Counted from the first letter of the stretch, positions 16,322-25,309 are shown. The stretch: 64,000 nt of DNA from Flexilinea flocculi (GCF_001192795.1 NZ_DF968181.1:2098974-2162973); one strand, 5' to 3'. Numbers and translations: made by a program. The notes: generated from the sequence alone by a model not told the origin.

Positions 16322-18586
16322 ATGAAGAATCGAATATCCATCCTTGTTTTGTTGCTCATATTTCTTTTCGTTTCAAACGTCGCAGCTCAATCTGATACAT
16401 ATTATATTGGATCAACGATTGAGCGAAATGGAAGGTCTGTAACACTTAATTCAATTGATATTACCCCAAACTTGATTGAATTGAACTTTACAATCCAGAA
16501 TACGGGAATCGAAGATATTAAGATTGATTCTTTTTTGAGTTTTCGAGCTGAAAATAATGGCGGAGTTGCGCTTTCTAATGATTCGTTCAGTTGTAAGAAT
16601 CCTACGATTGACGGCAAACTGATCCCCGGTGACACAAAAACAGGATCAGTCTGTTTTAAAACCAGAGAACCTTCCCCATATAAGGTATTCTATCAACCGG
16701 GATGGGGAGCCTCTCCTGAAGATTTTGTTTGGAATGCAGTTCCAATGCCTGTCCCGCCAACTCCGATTCCAACCGCAACAGCCATCCCTGCTCCGACTGC
16801 AATACCACCAGCAGCTCCAACCGCTGAACCGACTTCAGTTCCACCGGAAATCCCGACAATTGATCCCCAAAAGCAACAATTACTGAATAATCTGGAAATA
16901 ACTTTTCCCCAGATTTTTATAAATGAAGCCAACATGGCGTTGCCTTTGGAAACTCGTGACTTAGGTGACGGGAAAACATACAAGACGGACTACGCCAATG
17001 AAATTTACACAGAAAGAATCAATGCACCCGCTCCGCTTTCAAAAAGTATCACCGCAGGTACCTATATTAACCCGGATCTGGGATCCTATGGAGATTTTGC
17101 ATTTCGATCAGACATAACCATATCCGAAGTACAGCCGGAAGGAAGCAACGGATATTGCTTTTTTGTCTACACGAATCATAACCTCGTGCAAGGAAATGAA
17201 TTTAATGAACTGGTTTTCAAACTCGGCTACGGCATTTATACCTACACATACACAGAAGCAGAAGGCGGAAAGAGCAATACCCTGATCGATCTGAGTGCTT
17301 ACAAAGAATCAGGAAAAAAATACCATCTGGATATAATCCGACAAAATGGTGTGGCGAATGCATTTATTGATGGCAATTTTATCGGCGAAGTCAACGATGG
17401 AATCGATGGAAATGTTTCCGGCTTCATTGGAATGACTTTAGGAACCGGAGGTCAGAATGCCGCATGCAGTTTTGACAATATCGAAATCCGAACTGCTGAA
17501 AAACAGGCATCCCTCAATGAACCGGAAGTCAAACCGACTGAATCAGAAGTGCCAACAGAGAAACCGGCCGATTTCAACCAAATTGTCTCATCCACTTGTC
17601 TCGAGCAAAATATCGACCGTCCCGGATTGGATTATCGCAGTGTCAGTCTGACCAAACCAGATCCCTCAGAATGTTCTGCCGCTTGTGTAGATGATGTCAG
17701 TTGTATTGCATTTACCTATGCTTCACCGGGGATATTGGGAGAGGAAGCAAAATGCTATCTGAAAAATGCAATGCCTGCCCCGAAACCGATGGATGGCGTT
17801 GTTTCGGGATTAAGGGCTAACTGCCTGAGTCAGGATGCGGTTACGCTGAAACAGCAGATGCTGCAAGATGCTGCAGTGAATTTTGGGAAAACAGCTATCA
17901 ATAAAGAGAATTGGGGATTAACGGATACACAAACCGACCTGGGAAATGGAAATACCTTTATAACAAAAAATGAAGAAGGTATGCACCATATCATCTTGAG
18001 CGCACAAGCTCCTTCTGCCAATCGCTGGGGAAACGCTGAACAGATCAGCAAAGATTTAGGAACCTTTACCGATTTTGCCCTTCATATAGATATAAAAGTC
18101 AATGAAGCTCAACCAGTAAAAAATGGCGGTTATTGTTGGATTGCCTATTCCAATAATGGATTAACTGGAACCAAGGATTTTAAAAATTTGTATTTTATTC
18201 CAGGACACAAAGCCTTCTCCTATGCTTTCTCAGAATCAAAAGGTCGGGAATCCCGAGATTTAATAGATTTGCAAAATTATCAGACAATCGGACAGAATTA
18301 CAGCGTCGATATCATTCGAAAAGATGGCATCGCGAATTTCTTCATCGATGGACAATTCATCAGTGAAATCAAAGATGAAATCAATGAAAATGTCTTTATG
18401 TTTCTTGGAACCGATCTCATTGAAGGCAGTCAATATGCAGATTGTGCCTTTGATAATTTCGAAATTCGCACATTCGGAGAACCAGAAATTGTACAGGAGG
18501 AAATAATTGAACCGACAGAAGAAACGAAAGAAGAGCCTGAAAATTCCGGTTCACTTTTTGACAAGATTATCAAAAAACCGAGGTAA
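16322..18586 (+). CDS. Exported protein with DUF4352-like domain, two lectin-like modules and a PAN/apple domain
   Basis: A 754-residue paralogue. In order: signal peptide (1-22); a DUF4352-like beta domain (about 25-140) with paired cysteines; a Pro/Thr/Ala linker (140-180); lectin-like module 1 (about 188-391, ending CSFDNIEIRT); a Cys-rich PAN/apple-like domain (about 425-501, with CSAACVDDVSCIAF); module 2 (about 510-718, ending CAFDNFEIRT); and a tail ending SGSLFDKIIKKPR. These domains suggest adhesion to polysaccharide or protein on the cell surface or in the floc matrix; that is inference. It lies between two repeat copies. Confidence 0.85.
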   Translation: MKNRISILVLLLIFLFVSNVAAQSDTYYIGSTIERNGRSVTLNSIDITPNLIELNFTIQNTGIEDIKIDSFLSFRAENNGGVALSNDSFSCKNPTIDGKLIPGDTKTGSVCFKTREPSPYKVFYQPGWGASPEDFVWNAVPMPVPPTPIPTATAIPAPTAIPPAAPTAEPTSVPPEIPTIDPQKQQLLNNLEITFPQIFINEANMALPLETRDLGDGKTYKTDYANEIYTERINAPAPLSKSITAGTYINPDLGSYGDFAFRSDITISEVQPEGSNGYCFFVYTNHNLVQGNEFNELVFKLGYGIYTYTYTEAEGGKSNTLIDLSAYKESGKKYHLDIIRQNGVANAFIDGNFIGEVNDGIDGNVSGFIGMTLGTGGQNAACSFDNIEIRTAEKQASLNEPEVKPTESEVPTEKPADFNQIVSSTCLEQNIDRPGLDYRSVSLTKPDPSECSAACVDDVSCIAFTYASPGILGEEAKCYLKNAMPAPKPMDGVVSGLRANCLSQDAVTLKQQMLQDAAVNFGKTAINKENWGLTDTQTDLGNGNTFITKNEEGMHHIILSAQAPSANRWGNAEQISKDLGTFTDFALHIDIKVNEAQPVKNGGYCWIAYSNNGLTGTKDFKNLYFIPGHKAFSYAFSESKGRESRDLIDLQNYQTIGQNYSVDIIRKDGIANFFIDGQFISEIKDEINENVFMFLGTDLIEGSQYADCAFDNFEIRTFGEPEIVQEEIIEPTEETKEEPENSGSLFDKIIKKPR

Positions 18587-18605
18587 GTGTTTCAATGTTC
18601 AATCC

Positions 18606-18729
18606 CAGCGATTCGAAATGCGGGAAGAATGACAGATTGTTGTGCTGTTTTTGCGCGTCGCATAAAGACAGCACAACAACAAGATTTCTCGATTGATTCG
18701 AAAAACTGATAATAATTTCGAATTGCTGG
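18606..18729. repeat. Intergenic palindromic repeat, copy E (full length, 124 bp)
   Basis: Left arm cagcgattcgaaatgcggg (18606), stem 18637-18656 with 18660-18679 around a GTC loop (several pairs are G.U, one C-A mismatch), and right arm aatttcgaattgctggt to 18729. It fills the gap before the third paralogue. Confidence 0.8.
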
Positions 18730-18793
18730 TTCGATCTGAAATCGATTCGAATAAAAGCAGAAAGCAGATATCGTTGAGTTTAAGGAGGGATAT

Positions 18794-21520
18794 ATGAAAA
18801 GCTGTCGAAGTATTCGCTTGTTGATCCTGATATTGCTGTTATTCCCCTCCGTTACCGCTGAATCGTTCTGGAGGACTTCGCAAATTGGGGATACGATCAC
18901 CAGGAGTGATCGGAGTACTACACTCCTTACAGCTGTAATCGATGACAGCCGCTTAGAGGTCAATTTTTCAATTCGAAATACGGGTGCTTCCGATATCCAG
19001 ATATCATCATTTCTCAATTTTCGGGCAGAAAACGCTGCCGGAAAAGATCTGATCAATGATTCTTTCAGCTGTAATCATCCAGCCATCAATGGAACAATTC
19101 AGCCTAATTCCGAGCTATCCGGATCTGTCTGTTTTAAAATTCTGGAACCTGCACCTTACAAAGTTTATTACCAGCCTGGTTTGGGACCCTCAACAGATGA
19201 TATGGTTTGGCAAATCGATAACATAGTCGAAGGAGCAGATGTTGAAACTGCATCCGATGAAAATGAAATTACGCTAATCAATCAGAATATATCATTGGTT
19301 GCAGATGAAACTGAAGAAGATAACAGCCAACTGAATGCTTCTGCTATAGATGAACCTGCTTCCGGTTCAATTTTTGATAGATTGATACAGCCAAAACCTA
19401 CTTCCCTCCCGTCTCAAATTGAAGACAGTCAAATCGAAAAATCCGAGACAGAACCGGCGATTTCAAATGTTTTTATCGAGGGTATTGATAAAGGATTATT
19501 GCTGTACCTTGTCCCGACAATATTCCCGAAAGTTGCAATTGACCAAAACAACTGGGGACAAAGCGATTTTCAACAGGATAAAGGCGAAGGGGTTATTTTT
19601 GAAGGGAAAGCGGAGAACGAGTACTATCACCTGGGAATAAGAACGCAATCACCACTGAAAGAAATCACTTATTCAATCCATGATATCAGACCAGATTTAA
19701 GCCCTTTGCATGATTTCTATCTTCATGTGGATATCACCAAAAATGAAATGCTGCCTGCGGATAATCGAGGCAGATGTTATTTATCCTATTCCAATTTAAA
19801 TCCCGACCGGACAAATTTGAATAATTATCAATGGGTCGTTATCGAACCAGGATATTATATTTATACAGGCAACAATGCGAACCCATCCTCTTCAAAATAT
19901 AAGGATTGGTTCAGTGTTCCATCCTATGGGCAAATCGGAACAGAAGATAGTATTGATATCATCCGAGTAAACGGTGTAGCCAATATTTACTTTAATCAGG
20001 TCTTCATCGGTGAAGTGGAAGATAACGCTATCGAAGATGTCACAGTAAAAATTGGCGCCATGTTGAGTGAAGGAGGGCAGTCTGTTGATTGTTTATTCAG
20101 AAATTTTCAGATTCGCACTCTTGACGATATACCAACGCCACCGGAAGATTTCAGTCCGATAAGCCTGATCTCCGAGCCTGGCAATCAAGCCGTTGAGAAT
20201 CAGCCAATACAAGTGGAACAAATTGAATCACTGTTTCCAACCATCATACTGGATAGAAATAATTCGGGACTGCAAAATTTGCAGACAAACCTTGGGGACG
20301 GGAAGAATTACACTACGCTCTTTAAAAATGGAATTTATCATACCATTTTCAGTGCATCAGTCCCTCTGACAGAAGGTTACAGCTATGGAGAGTATTTCCG
20401 GCAAAATACTGCCTCGATCAGTGACTTCGCTTTTCATGCAGACATAACCTTGTCCGAGGTTCTTCCGAATGGAAGCGCTGGTAATTGTGTACTTTCATAT
20501 TCCAATGGCAGGATGATCGGAGATGATCAATATCAATCCGTGAATTTTTATTTTGGTTATGAGTCATTTCTTTATTCGAACAAAAATGGGGGAACCTATC
20601 TGGACGGGATTGATCTGAGCGCTTTCGGCAATATCGGCAAAAATTATCGTGTGGATATAATCCGGCTGAATGGAACAGCGAATCTTTTTATTGATGGTAT
20701 CTACATAGGAAAATTCGATGATGAAATAGACGGTAATATCAACTGGTGGTTCGGTTCATACACTGGAAGCGGAGGTACCTATACCGATTGTGCATTCAAT
20801 AATTTTGAGATTCGAACCACACAAAATGTTCAGACCATCCAGAATCCGACGCAAAATGCTGCGCCGCAGATCAATCCGGAAAAGCAGAATCTGCTGGACC
20901 AGGTTCAAACGCTTTTCCCGAATATTGCTGTTAATCCAAACAATTGGGGGATTTCAGAAAACGATGAAACTGTCAGCGATGGAGTAACTTACCATTCTCG
21001 ATTGGAGAATAATACATACCACACCATACTGGATGCACCGGGAGGTACAATCGAAGATGAAAGTTATGGACATTATTTAAGCACGCGATTAGGATCTTTT
21101 CGCAATTTTGCACTTCACACAGATGTTACTATCACAACAGTACGCCCTGCCGATGGCTATGGCGACTGTTATATTTCGTATACCGACCAGGAAATTGCCG
21201 GAGAAAAACGATATAAATGGTTTGATGTTGAACCGGGATACTCAATCAACACATACACTTATCCGGAAGACGAGTCATATGAATTCTTCGACCTCAGCAA
21301 TTATGGCGAAATCGGCAAAACGTATAGCATTGACATCATTCGAATCGATGGAATCGCCAACGTTTTTATTGATGGAGTCTTCATTGGCGAAGTGGATGAC
21401 GGGATTACCAACAATGTCACCATGTTTCTGGGTACTTACATTGGGGAGAATACGCAATATGTCGATTGCGCTTTCAGCAACTATGAAATCCGTGTCAATA
21501 AATCTGCCGGATCCAATTAA
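18794..21520 (+). CDS. Exported protein with DUF4352-like domain and three lectin-like modules
   Basis: A 908-residue paralogue, the largest. Signal peptide (about 1-22), DUF4352-like domain (about 28-140) with FSCNHPAING and SGSVCFKILEPAPYK closely matching the previous protein, an acidic linker containing SGSIFDRLIQ (about 190-199), then three lectin-like modules (about 229-447, 476-675 and 695-903). Each module ends with a Cys-containing NFEIRT-like strand. A Shine-Dalgarno (aaggagg) precedes the ATG. Copy number rises 1, 2, 3 along the cluster, which suggests growth by tandem duplication. A terminator follows. Confidence 0.84.
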   Translation: MKSCRSIRLLILILLLFPSVTAESFWRTSQIGDTITRSDRSTTLLTAVIDDSRLEVNFSIRNTGASDIQISSFLNFRAENAAGKDLINDSFSCNHPAINGTIQPNSELSGSVCFKILEPAPYKVYYQPGLGPSTDDMVWQIDNIVEGADVETASDENEITLINQNISLVADETEEDNSQLNASAIDEPASGSIFDRLIQPKPTSLPSQIEDSQIEKSETEPAISNVFIEGIDKGLLLYLVPTIFPKVAIDQNNWGQSDFQQDKGEGVIFEGKAENEYYHLGIRTQSPLKEITYSIHDIRPDLSPLHDFYLHVDITKNEMLPADNRGRCYLSYSNLNPDRTNLNNYQWVVIEPGYYIYTGNNANPSSSKYKDWFSVPSYGQIGTEDSIDIIRVNGVANIYFNQVFIGEVEDNAIEDVTVKIGAMLSEGGQSVDCLFRNFQIRTLDDIPTPPEDFSPISLISEPGNQAVENQPIQVEQIESLFPTIILDRNNSGLQNLQTNLGDGKNYTTLFKNGIYHTIFSASVPLTEGYSYGEYFRQNTASISDFAFHADITLSEVLPNGSAGNCVLSYSNGRMIGDDQYQSVNFYFGYESFLYSNKNGGTYLDGIDLSAFGNIGKNYRVDIIRLNGTANLFIDGIYIGKFDDEIDGNINWWFGSYTGSGGTYTDCAFNNFEIRTTQNVQTIQNPTQNAAPQINPEKQNLLDQVQTLFPNIAVNPNNWGISENDETVSDGVTYHSRLENNTYHTILDAPGGTIEDESYGHYLSTRLGSFRNFALHTDVTITTVRPADGYGDCYISYTDQEIAGEKRYKWFDVEPGYSINTYTYPEDESYEFFDLSNYGEIGKTYSIDIIRIDGIANVFIDGVFIGEVDDGITNNVTMFLGTYIGENTQYVDCAFSNYEIRVNKSAGSN

Positions 21521-21561
21521 AATCCTAAAATCATCATTCTGACCAAAATCTTGATATTTTT

Positions 21562-21605
21562 ATCCTGCACTGTTTTTTGTATAAAGAACAATGCAGGATT
21601 TTTTT
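21562..21605 (+). terminator. Rho-independent terminator of the exported-paralogue cluster
   Basis: ATCCTGCA / TGCAGGAT stem extended by TGTT/AACA, followed by a run of T residues, 42 bases after the stop codon. Confidence 0.8.
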
Positions 21606-21656
21606 ACGCTACGGTTGAACAAATTAACTGAATTTCATATTTCGAATTACGTTTCA

Positions 21657-21684
21657 TTGACAAATAGAATAATTGTTCTATAAT
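21657..21684 (+). promoter_or_regulatory. Strong promoter with LexA-box-like operator, start of polymerase cassette
   Basis: TTGACA (21657-21662) and TATAAT (21679-21684) are both perfect and 16 bases apart. The spacer contains GAATAATTGTTC (21667-21678), one base from the Gram-positive LexA consensus GAAC-N4-GTTC and part of a wider TAGAA-N6-TTCTA palindrome. A repressor there would block RNA polymerase. The ATG follows six bases after the -10 box, so the mRNA would have little or no leader. No Shine-Dalgarno is present. Confidence 0.7.
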
Positions 21685-21690
21685 TGAAAT

Positions 21691-22299
21691 ATGGAAACAA
21701 ATATTGAACGTTATTCACTTGATAAAACAGCAGTTGCTATGCAGCAGCCGTTATCCTGCGGTTTCTTCGTTCTGTATGGCCCGCAGGCGGCCACGCCGCA
21801 ATTACTGCAGCTCTGCGCAAAGCTGGCATTGAAAAATGCGGTCAGAATTCTGGACTGCGGCAATCGATCGGATATGCATCTTGTCGCACGTGAATTACGA
21901 GAAATCACACGCGATCCTGCAGCCGCCATGCTGAATATTCGTTTGTCGCGTGCCTTTACCTGTTATCAGACTGAAGCGCTATTGTCAGAAAGCCGGTCTC
22001 TTGAGAATATGCCCATCCTGATACTGGATCTATTAACCACGTTTTTCGATGAAAGTGTTCAGAAAAAGGAAGCGGAGCGGTTGTTTGGAAATGTGTTGGA
22101 TCATATCCAAAAAATAAGCCGTAAAAATCCTGTATTCGTCGGCGTTAAACCCATTCCTGAACTCGCTGCAGATCGAGTCGATCTGATGTATCAGTTAAAA
22201 GAAGCGGCAGATCAGTTTCAGCAGCTTCAGAACACAGCGCAGAACACTGAAAATGAAAAATATCAACAACTGCCATTATTCGACAGCAATCCGAAATAG
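21691..22299 (+). CDS. RecA-like ATPase-fold protein lacking Walker A, with C-terminal clamp-binding-like motif
   Basis: A 202-residue protein not recognised by name. The layout matches a RecA/RadA core: beta strand FFVLYGPQAATP where the P-loop should be (no GKT/S), a segment MLNIRLSRAFTCYQTEALL like the L-region of RadA, and a Walker-B-like strand ILILDLLTTFFDE (about 109-121). It therefore probably does not hydrolyse ATP by the usual route. The C-terminus QQLPLFDSNPK contains QLPLF, a close match to the bacterial beta-clamp-binding motif QL[SD]LF. It resembles ImuA in concept. The last four codons and the stop lie inside a palindromic repeat. Confidence 0.75.
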   Translation: METNIERYSLDKTAVAMQQPLSCGFFVLYGPQAATPQLLQLCAKLALKNAVRILDCGNRSDMHLVARELREITRDPAAAMLNIRLSRAFTCYQTEALLSESRSLENMPILILDLLTTFFDESVQKKEAERLFGNVLDHIQKISRKNPVFVGVKPIPELAADRVDLMYQLKEAADQFQQLQNTAQNTENEKYQQLPLFDSNPK

Positions 22300-22408
22300 A
22301 GGGAGGATTCTTAGTTATTGTGAAGTCTTTGCGCAAAGCGCAAAAACATCACAACGACAAGTTTTTCCTTCGTTATCAGAATAGCAAGTCAATATTTCGA
22401 ATTGCTGA
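22284..22408. repeat. Intergenic palindromic repeat, copy F (125 bp), overlapping a gene end
   Basis: Left arm cagcaatccgaaatagaggg begins at 22284 within the RecA-like gene and supplies its final residues and TAG stop. Stem 22314-22334 pairs with 22338-22358 around AAA; right arm atatttcgaattgctg ends near 22408. The element separates the first and second genes of the cassette. Confidence 0.8.
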
Positions 22409-22437
22409 TAATTTGATAGAAGCAGGGGAGGCTACGT

Positions 22438-22779
22438 ATGGGAAGGACAATTCGTTCCGCCACACAAACCTGGATTGAAGAGGAAAAAGCGCTCTCGCGT
22501 TTTACGCGCGCACTGCGAAAAGACGATCAGCAGTTACTGCAGGAATTAACCAATCTCTCGCGTCTTCATATTGCGGAGGCGTCTTACGCCAGCAATTTGT
22601 ATCCGATGGATATTTATCTGATCAGCATGCTGCTTGAGACGTACAAAAAGCTGAGACGCACGGAAAACAAAGTGGCTCAGCTCTGCAAATTGCAGGGGAT
22701 TGAGCCTCCGCCGGAATCTGAAATCCCCGACCTGCCTAGCTTGACTGAACTGATTGAGCATTTGGACGAGGAGCCATAA
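22438..22779 (+). CDS. Small helical protein of the polymerase cassette
   Basis: A 113-residue protein of unknown function. It is predicted to be mostly alpha-helical and charged (TWIEEEKALSRFTRALRKDDQQLLQEL, then LLETYKKLRRTENKVAQLCK), with an acidic tail ending LIEHLDEEP. No catalytic motif, metal site or membrane segment is visible. A strong GGGGAGG-type ribosome-binding site precedes the ATG. It sits between the RecA-like gene and the polymerase gene on the same strand, so a structural or adaptor role in the same complex is the natural guess. Short helical subunits are often missed by homology searches. Confidence 0.72.
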   Translation: MGRTIRSATQTWIEEEKALSRFTRALRKDDQQLLQELTNLSRLHIAEASYASNLYPMDIYLISMLLETYKKLRRTENKVAQLCKLQGIEPPPESEIPDLPSLTELIEHLDEEP

Positions 22780-22808
22780 ATTTTTTTGCAAATATTCTCG
22801 TAATATGT

Positions 22809-22850
22809 CAGTAATTCGAAATACGCAAAAAATTCTTGTTGTTCAACGTT
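22809..22850. repeat. Palindromic repeat fragment, copy G (left arm only)
   Basis: cagtaattcgaaatacg followed by ttcttgttgttcaac resembles the left arm and the start of the stem; the rest is missing. It lies 35 bp before the polymerase start. Confidence 0.5.
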
Positions 22851-22884
22851 AATCCATCTATGAACAAAGAAAACGCCGTGTCCT

Positions 22885-25098
22885 ATGAAAACATTTCTGA
22901 AAGGATGGATTTTAGATATTTATGAAGATGAAACAGACGGCGTACGAATCTGGTTCATCACCGAAGAAAATCAGCGAATTTGCCTGAAACAGTACCTGCC
23001 TGTCCGCTTTTTTGCGGCGGGTCCTCGGGAACGTCTTCATCAATACTGTCTGGCAATCCAAGGGACGCCGGGACTGCTTCATCTAAGCCGTGAGAATAAA
23101 CGCGATGTTTTTAAACCCGAACCGGTCTGTGTTCTGGAAATTGAAATGGACAATCCAGTTCGCCAGCGTCTCTGCTTTCAGCGTTTAAAAAAAGATTTTC
23201 CTGATCTCATTTATTACAATGCCGACCTTGCTGTCCACATCCACCATGCTGCCCGTTATCATACCTTCCCTCTGGCATTTTGTTCCGTTACATATGACTC
23301 GGAAAACCAGGAAATTCTAAACCTGGAAGTGTTAAACAGCCGCTGGGATGTGGCGCCACTGCATCCGGTACTTCGTATATTGGAAATGGAACCGTCCTGT
23401 GATCCAAATAAGAAAAATCCGGAATCACTAAGGCTCAGTTACAATCATCATACACAGCAAATCAGAATGAGTGATCCAGCAAATGTGCTGAATCATATCA
23501 ACCAGTTGATTGAGAAAATCGATCCAGATCTGATTCAGACAAAATGGGGTGACGATTGGCTTTTTCCGGAACTGCTGGAAATGGAAAGCACCGCCGGAAT
23601 TCCGCTGAAAATGAATCGGGATGAAGAACGAAAGCTATTCTGGAAAAAAGAAATCACCTATTACTCTTATGGCCAGATTGTATTTCGCGGACGAGAGGCA
23701 CATCTGTTCGGACGCTGTCATATTGATACAAAAAATGCGGTAATGTGGAGTGATTATCACCTGGACGGCGCACTGGAATCCGCCCGTGTCACCACGCTGC
23801 CCATAGAACAGGCTGCACGCGTTTCTCCCGGGTCCGGCATTTCCGCCATGCAAATGATCACTGCACTGGAACAAGATGTCCTGGTTCCGGAACAGAAGCA
23901 GCAGATTGAAGCTTCGAAATCCGCATTGGATCTAATCCAATTTGATCGTGGCGGTCTGATATACCAACCGCGTACCGGGCTTCACTGCAATGTGGCAGAA
24001 ATTGATTTTACCTCAATGTATCCGGCTGTTATCATCAATGGGAATATATCACCAGAAGTGCCGCTTCCGGATGGTTTAAAACCTGCCAGCAGTGTTCTCG
24101 GAATAGTCCCGCTGACACTCAAACCGCTTTATGAAAAACGGGTTCTTATTAAAGAAAAACTGCTGCATTTTCCAGATAAAAGCGCCCCGCTTGCAAAAAG
24201 CTATACGGCAAGAGCTTCTGCACTGAAATGGCTGCTGGTTGTTTGCTTCGGTTTTTTGGGGTATAAAAATGCACGATTCGGGCGGATCGAAGCCCATGAA
24301 GCGGTTACGCGCGGAGGAAGGGAAGCGCTGCTGATTGCCAAAGAGACTTCCGAGGAAATGGACTGTGAAGTGCTGCATATGTTTGTCGACGCACTCTGGA
24401 TTCAAAAATCCGGATGCAAAAAAGTGTCCGACTTTCAACCGGTACTGGATGAAATTTCCCGTCGAACCGGAATGATCATTTCCATGGACGGCATTTACCG
24501 ATGGATTGCTTTTTTGCCATCCCGTGCCAACGATGATCAGCCAGTTCCCAATCGTTATTTTGGCGTTTTCGAAGATGGCAGTCTGAAAATTCGCGGTATC
24601 GAGGCAAGACGCAGGGATGTTCCAGTCTGGATCATTGAAACGCAGCTCGAAATGCTGAATTGTCTGGCCAAAGCTGCGGATGCACGAAAACTGCCGGATT
24701 ATTTGCCGAAAGCTTTTCGAATCTTTCATAATGCGCTGGAAGATATCAATGCGGACAGAATACCTCCGGAAAAACTGATCGTTACAAACAGAATCAGCCG
24801 GAAATTGTGTGAGTATAAAGCGCCGACTGCAGCTGTACGGGCTGCACGGCAGTTATTAGAGGCAACTGGTAAGAATACTGCTCCCGGACAAAAAATACGC
24901 TACCTGTATACCGTCGGAACACCGGATGTATTTGCATGGGAAATACCCGAACCGATTCAGCGTGAGCAAATCGATAAATCCAAATATCGGGAACTTTTAG
25001 CCCGGGCTGCCGGCACGATTCTGTATCCATTTGGAATTAATGCAAAACAAATTTCCGACTATGCGCATGGCGGATTGCAACTGAACTTTTTCGACTAA
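22885..25098 (+). CDS. Divergent family-B DNA polymerase with C-terminal clamp-binding-like motif
   Basis: A 737-residue PolB-type protein. Polymerase motif A is DFTSMYP (about 374-380, catalytic Asp kept); motif B is represented by K448 to CFGFLGY; motif C is FVDALW (about 500-505), where the first Asp of DTD is lost but the second, metal-binding Asp (D502) is kept. RGIEARRRD (about 570) matches the conserved thumb-proximal box. The exonuclease region (about 150-235) is degenerate: the DxE of Exo I is replaced, so proofreading is probably absent. The protein ends LQLNFFD, like the clamp-binding end of UmuC (QLNLF). Related bacterial and archaeal groups include proteins thought to be inactivated, so activity here is uncertain. 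Confidence 0.85.
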   Translation: MKTFLKGWILDIYEDETDGVRIWFITEENQRICLKQYLPVRFFAAGPRERLHQYCLAIQGTPGLLHLSRENKRDVFKPEPVCVLEIEMDNPVRQRLCFQRLKKDFPDLIYYNADLAVHIHHAARYHTFPLAFCSVTYDSENQEILNLEVLNSRWDVAPLHPVLRILEMEPSCDPNKKNPESLRLSYNHHTQQIRMSDPANVLNHINQLIEKIDPDLIQTKWGDDWLFPELLEMESTAGIPLKMNRDEERKLFWKKEITYYSYGQIVFRGREAHLFGRCHIDTKNAVMWSDYHLDGALESARVTTLPIEQAARVSPGSGISAMQMITALEQDVLVPEQKQQIEASKSALDLIQFDRGGLIYQPRTGLHCNVAEIDFTSMYPAVIINGNISPEVPLPDGLKPASSVLGIVPLTLKPLYEKRVLIKEKLLHFPDKSAPLAKSYTARASALKWLLVVCFGFLGYKNARFGRIEAHEAVTRGGREALLIAKETSEEMDCEVLHMFVDALWIQKSGCKKVSDFQPVLDEISRRTGMIISMDGIYRWIAFLPSRANDDQPVPNRYFGVFEDGSLKIRGIEARRRDVPVWIIETQLEMLNCLAKAADARKLPDYLPKAFRIFHNALEDINADRIPPEKLIVTNRISRKLCEYKAPTAAVRAARQLLEATGKNTAPGQKIRYLYTVGTPDVFAWEIPEPIQREQIDKSKYRELLARAAGTILYPFGINAKQISDYAHGGLQLNFFD

Positions 25099-25207
25099 AT
25101 TTTCAATGGGAGAGGATACATAATCCAAAATGATCGTCTGGCTACTGTTTGATAAAAAAATGCTTAGATTGTTGTTGTAATCCATAAATTCTAAATATAG
25201 TGAGTAT

Positions 25208-25309
25208 TAAATTAAAATCCATATATTTTTGAGCTTCTCCCAAAAAATATATGGAATTTAATTTTTCTCTTATGATTCGAAAGGTCAGTCCAAATTTCGA
25301 ATTATTCGG
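25208..25309. repeat. Intergenic palindromic repeat, copy H (AT-rich stem)
   Basis: An AT-rich inverted repeat around TCCATATATTTTT / AAAAAATATATGGA (about 25208-25268) is followed by the typical right arm gattcgaaaggtcagtcc...atttcgaatt to about 25309. The stem shares no sequence with the other copies, yet the arm is well conserved. It occupies most of the 25099-25343 gap. Confidence 0.65.
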
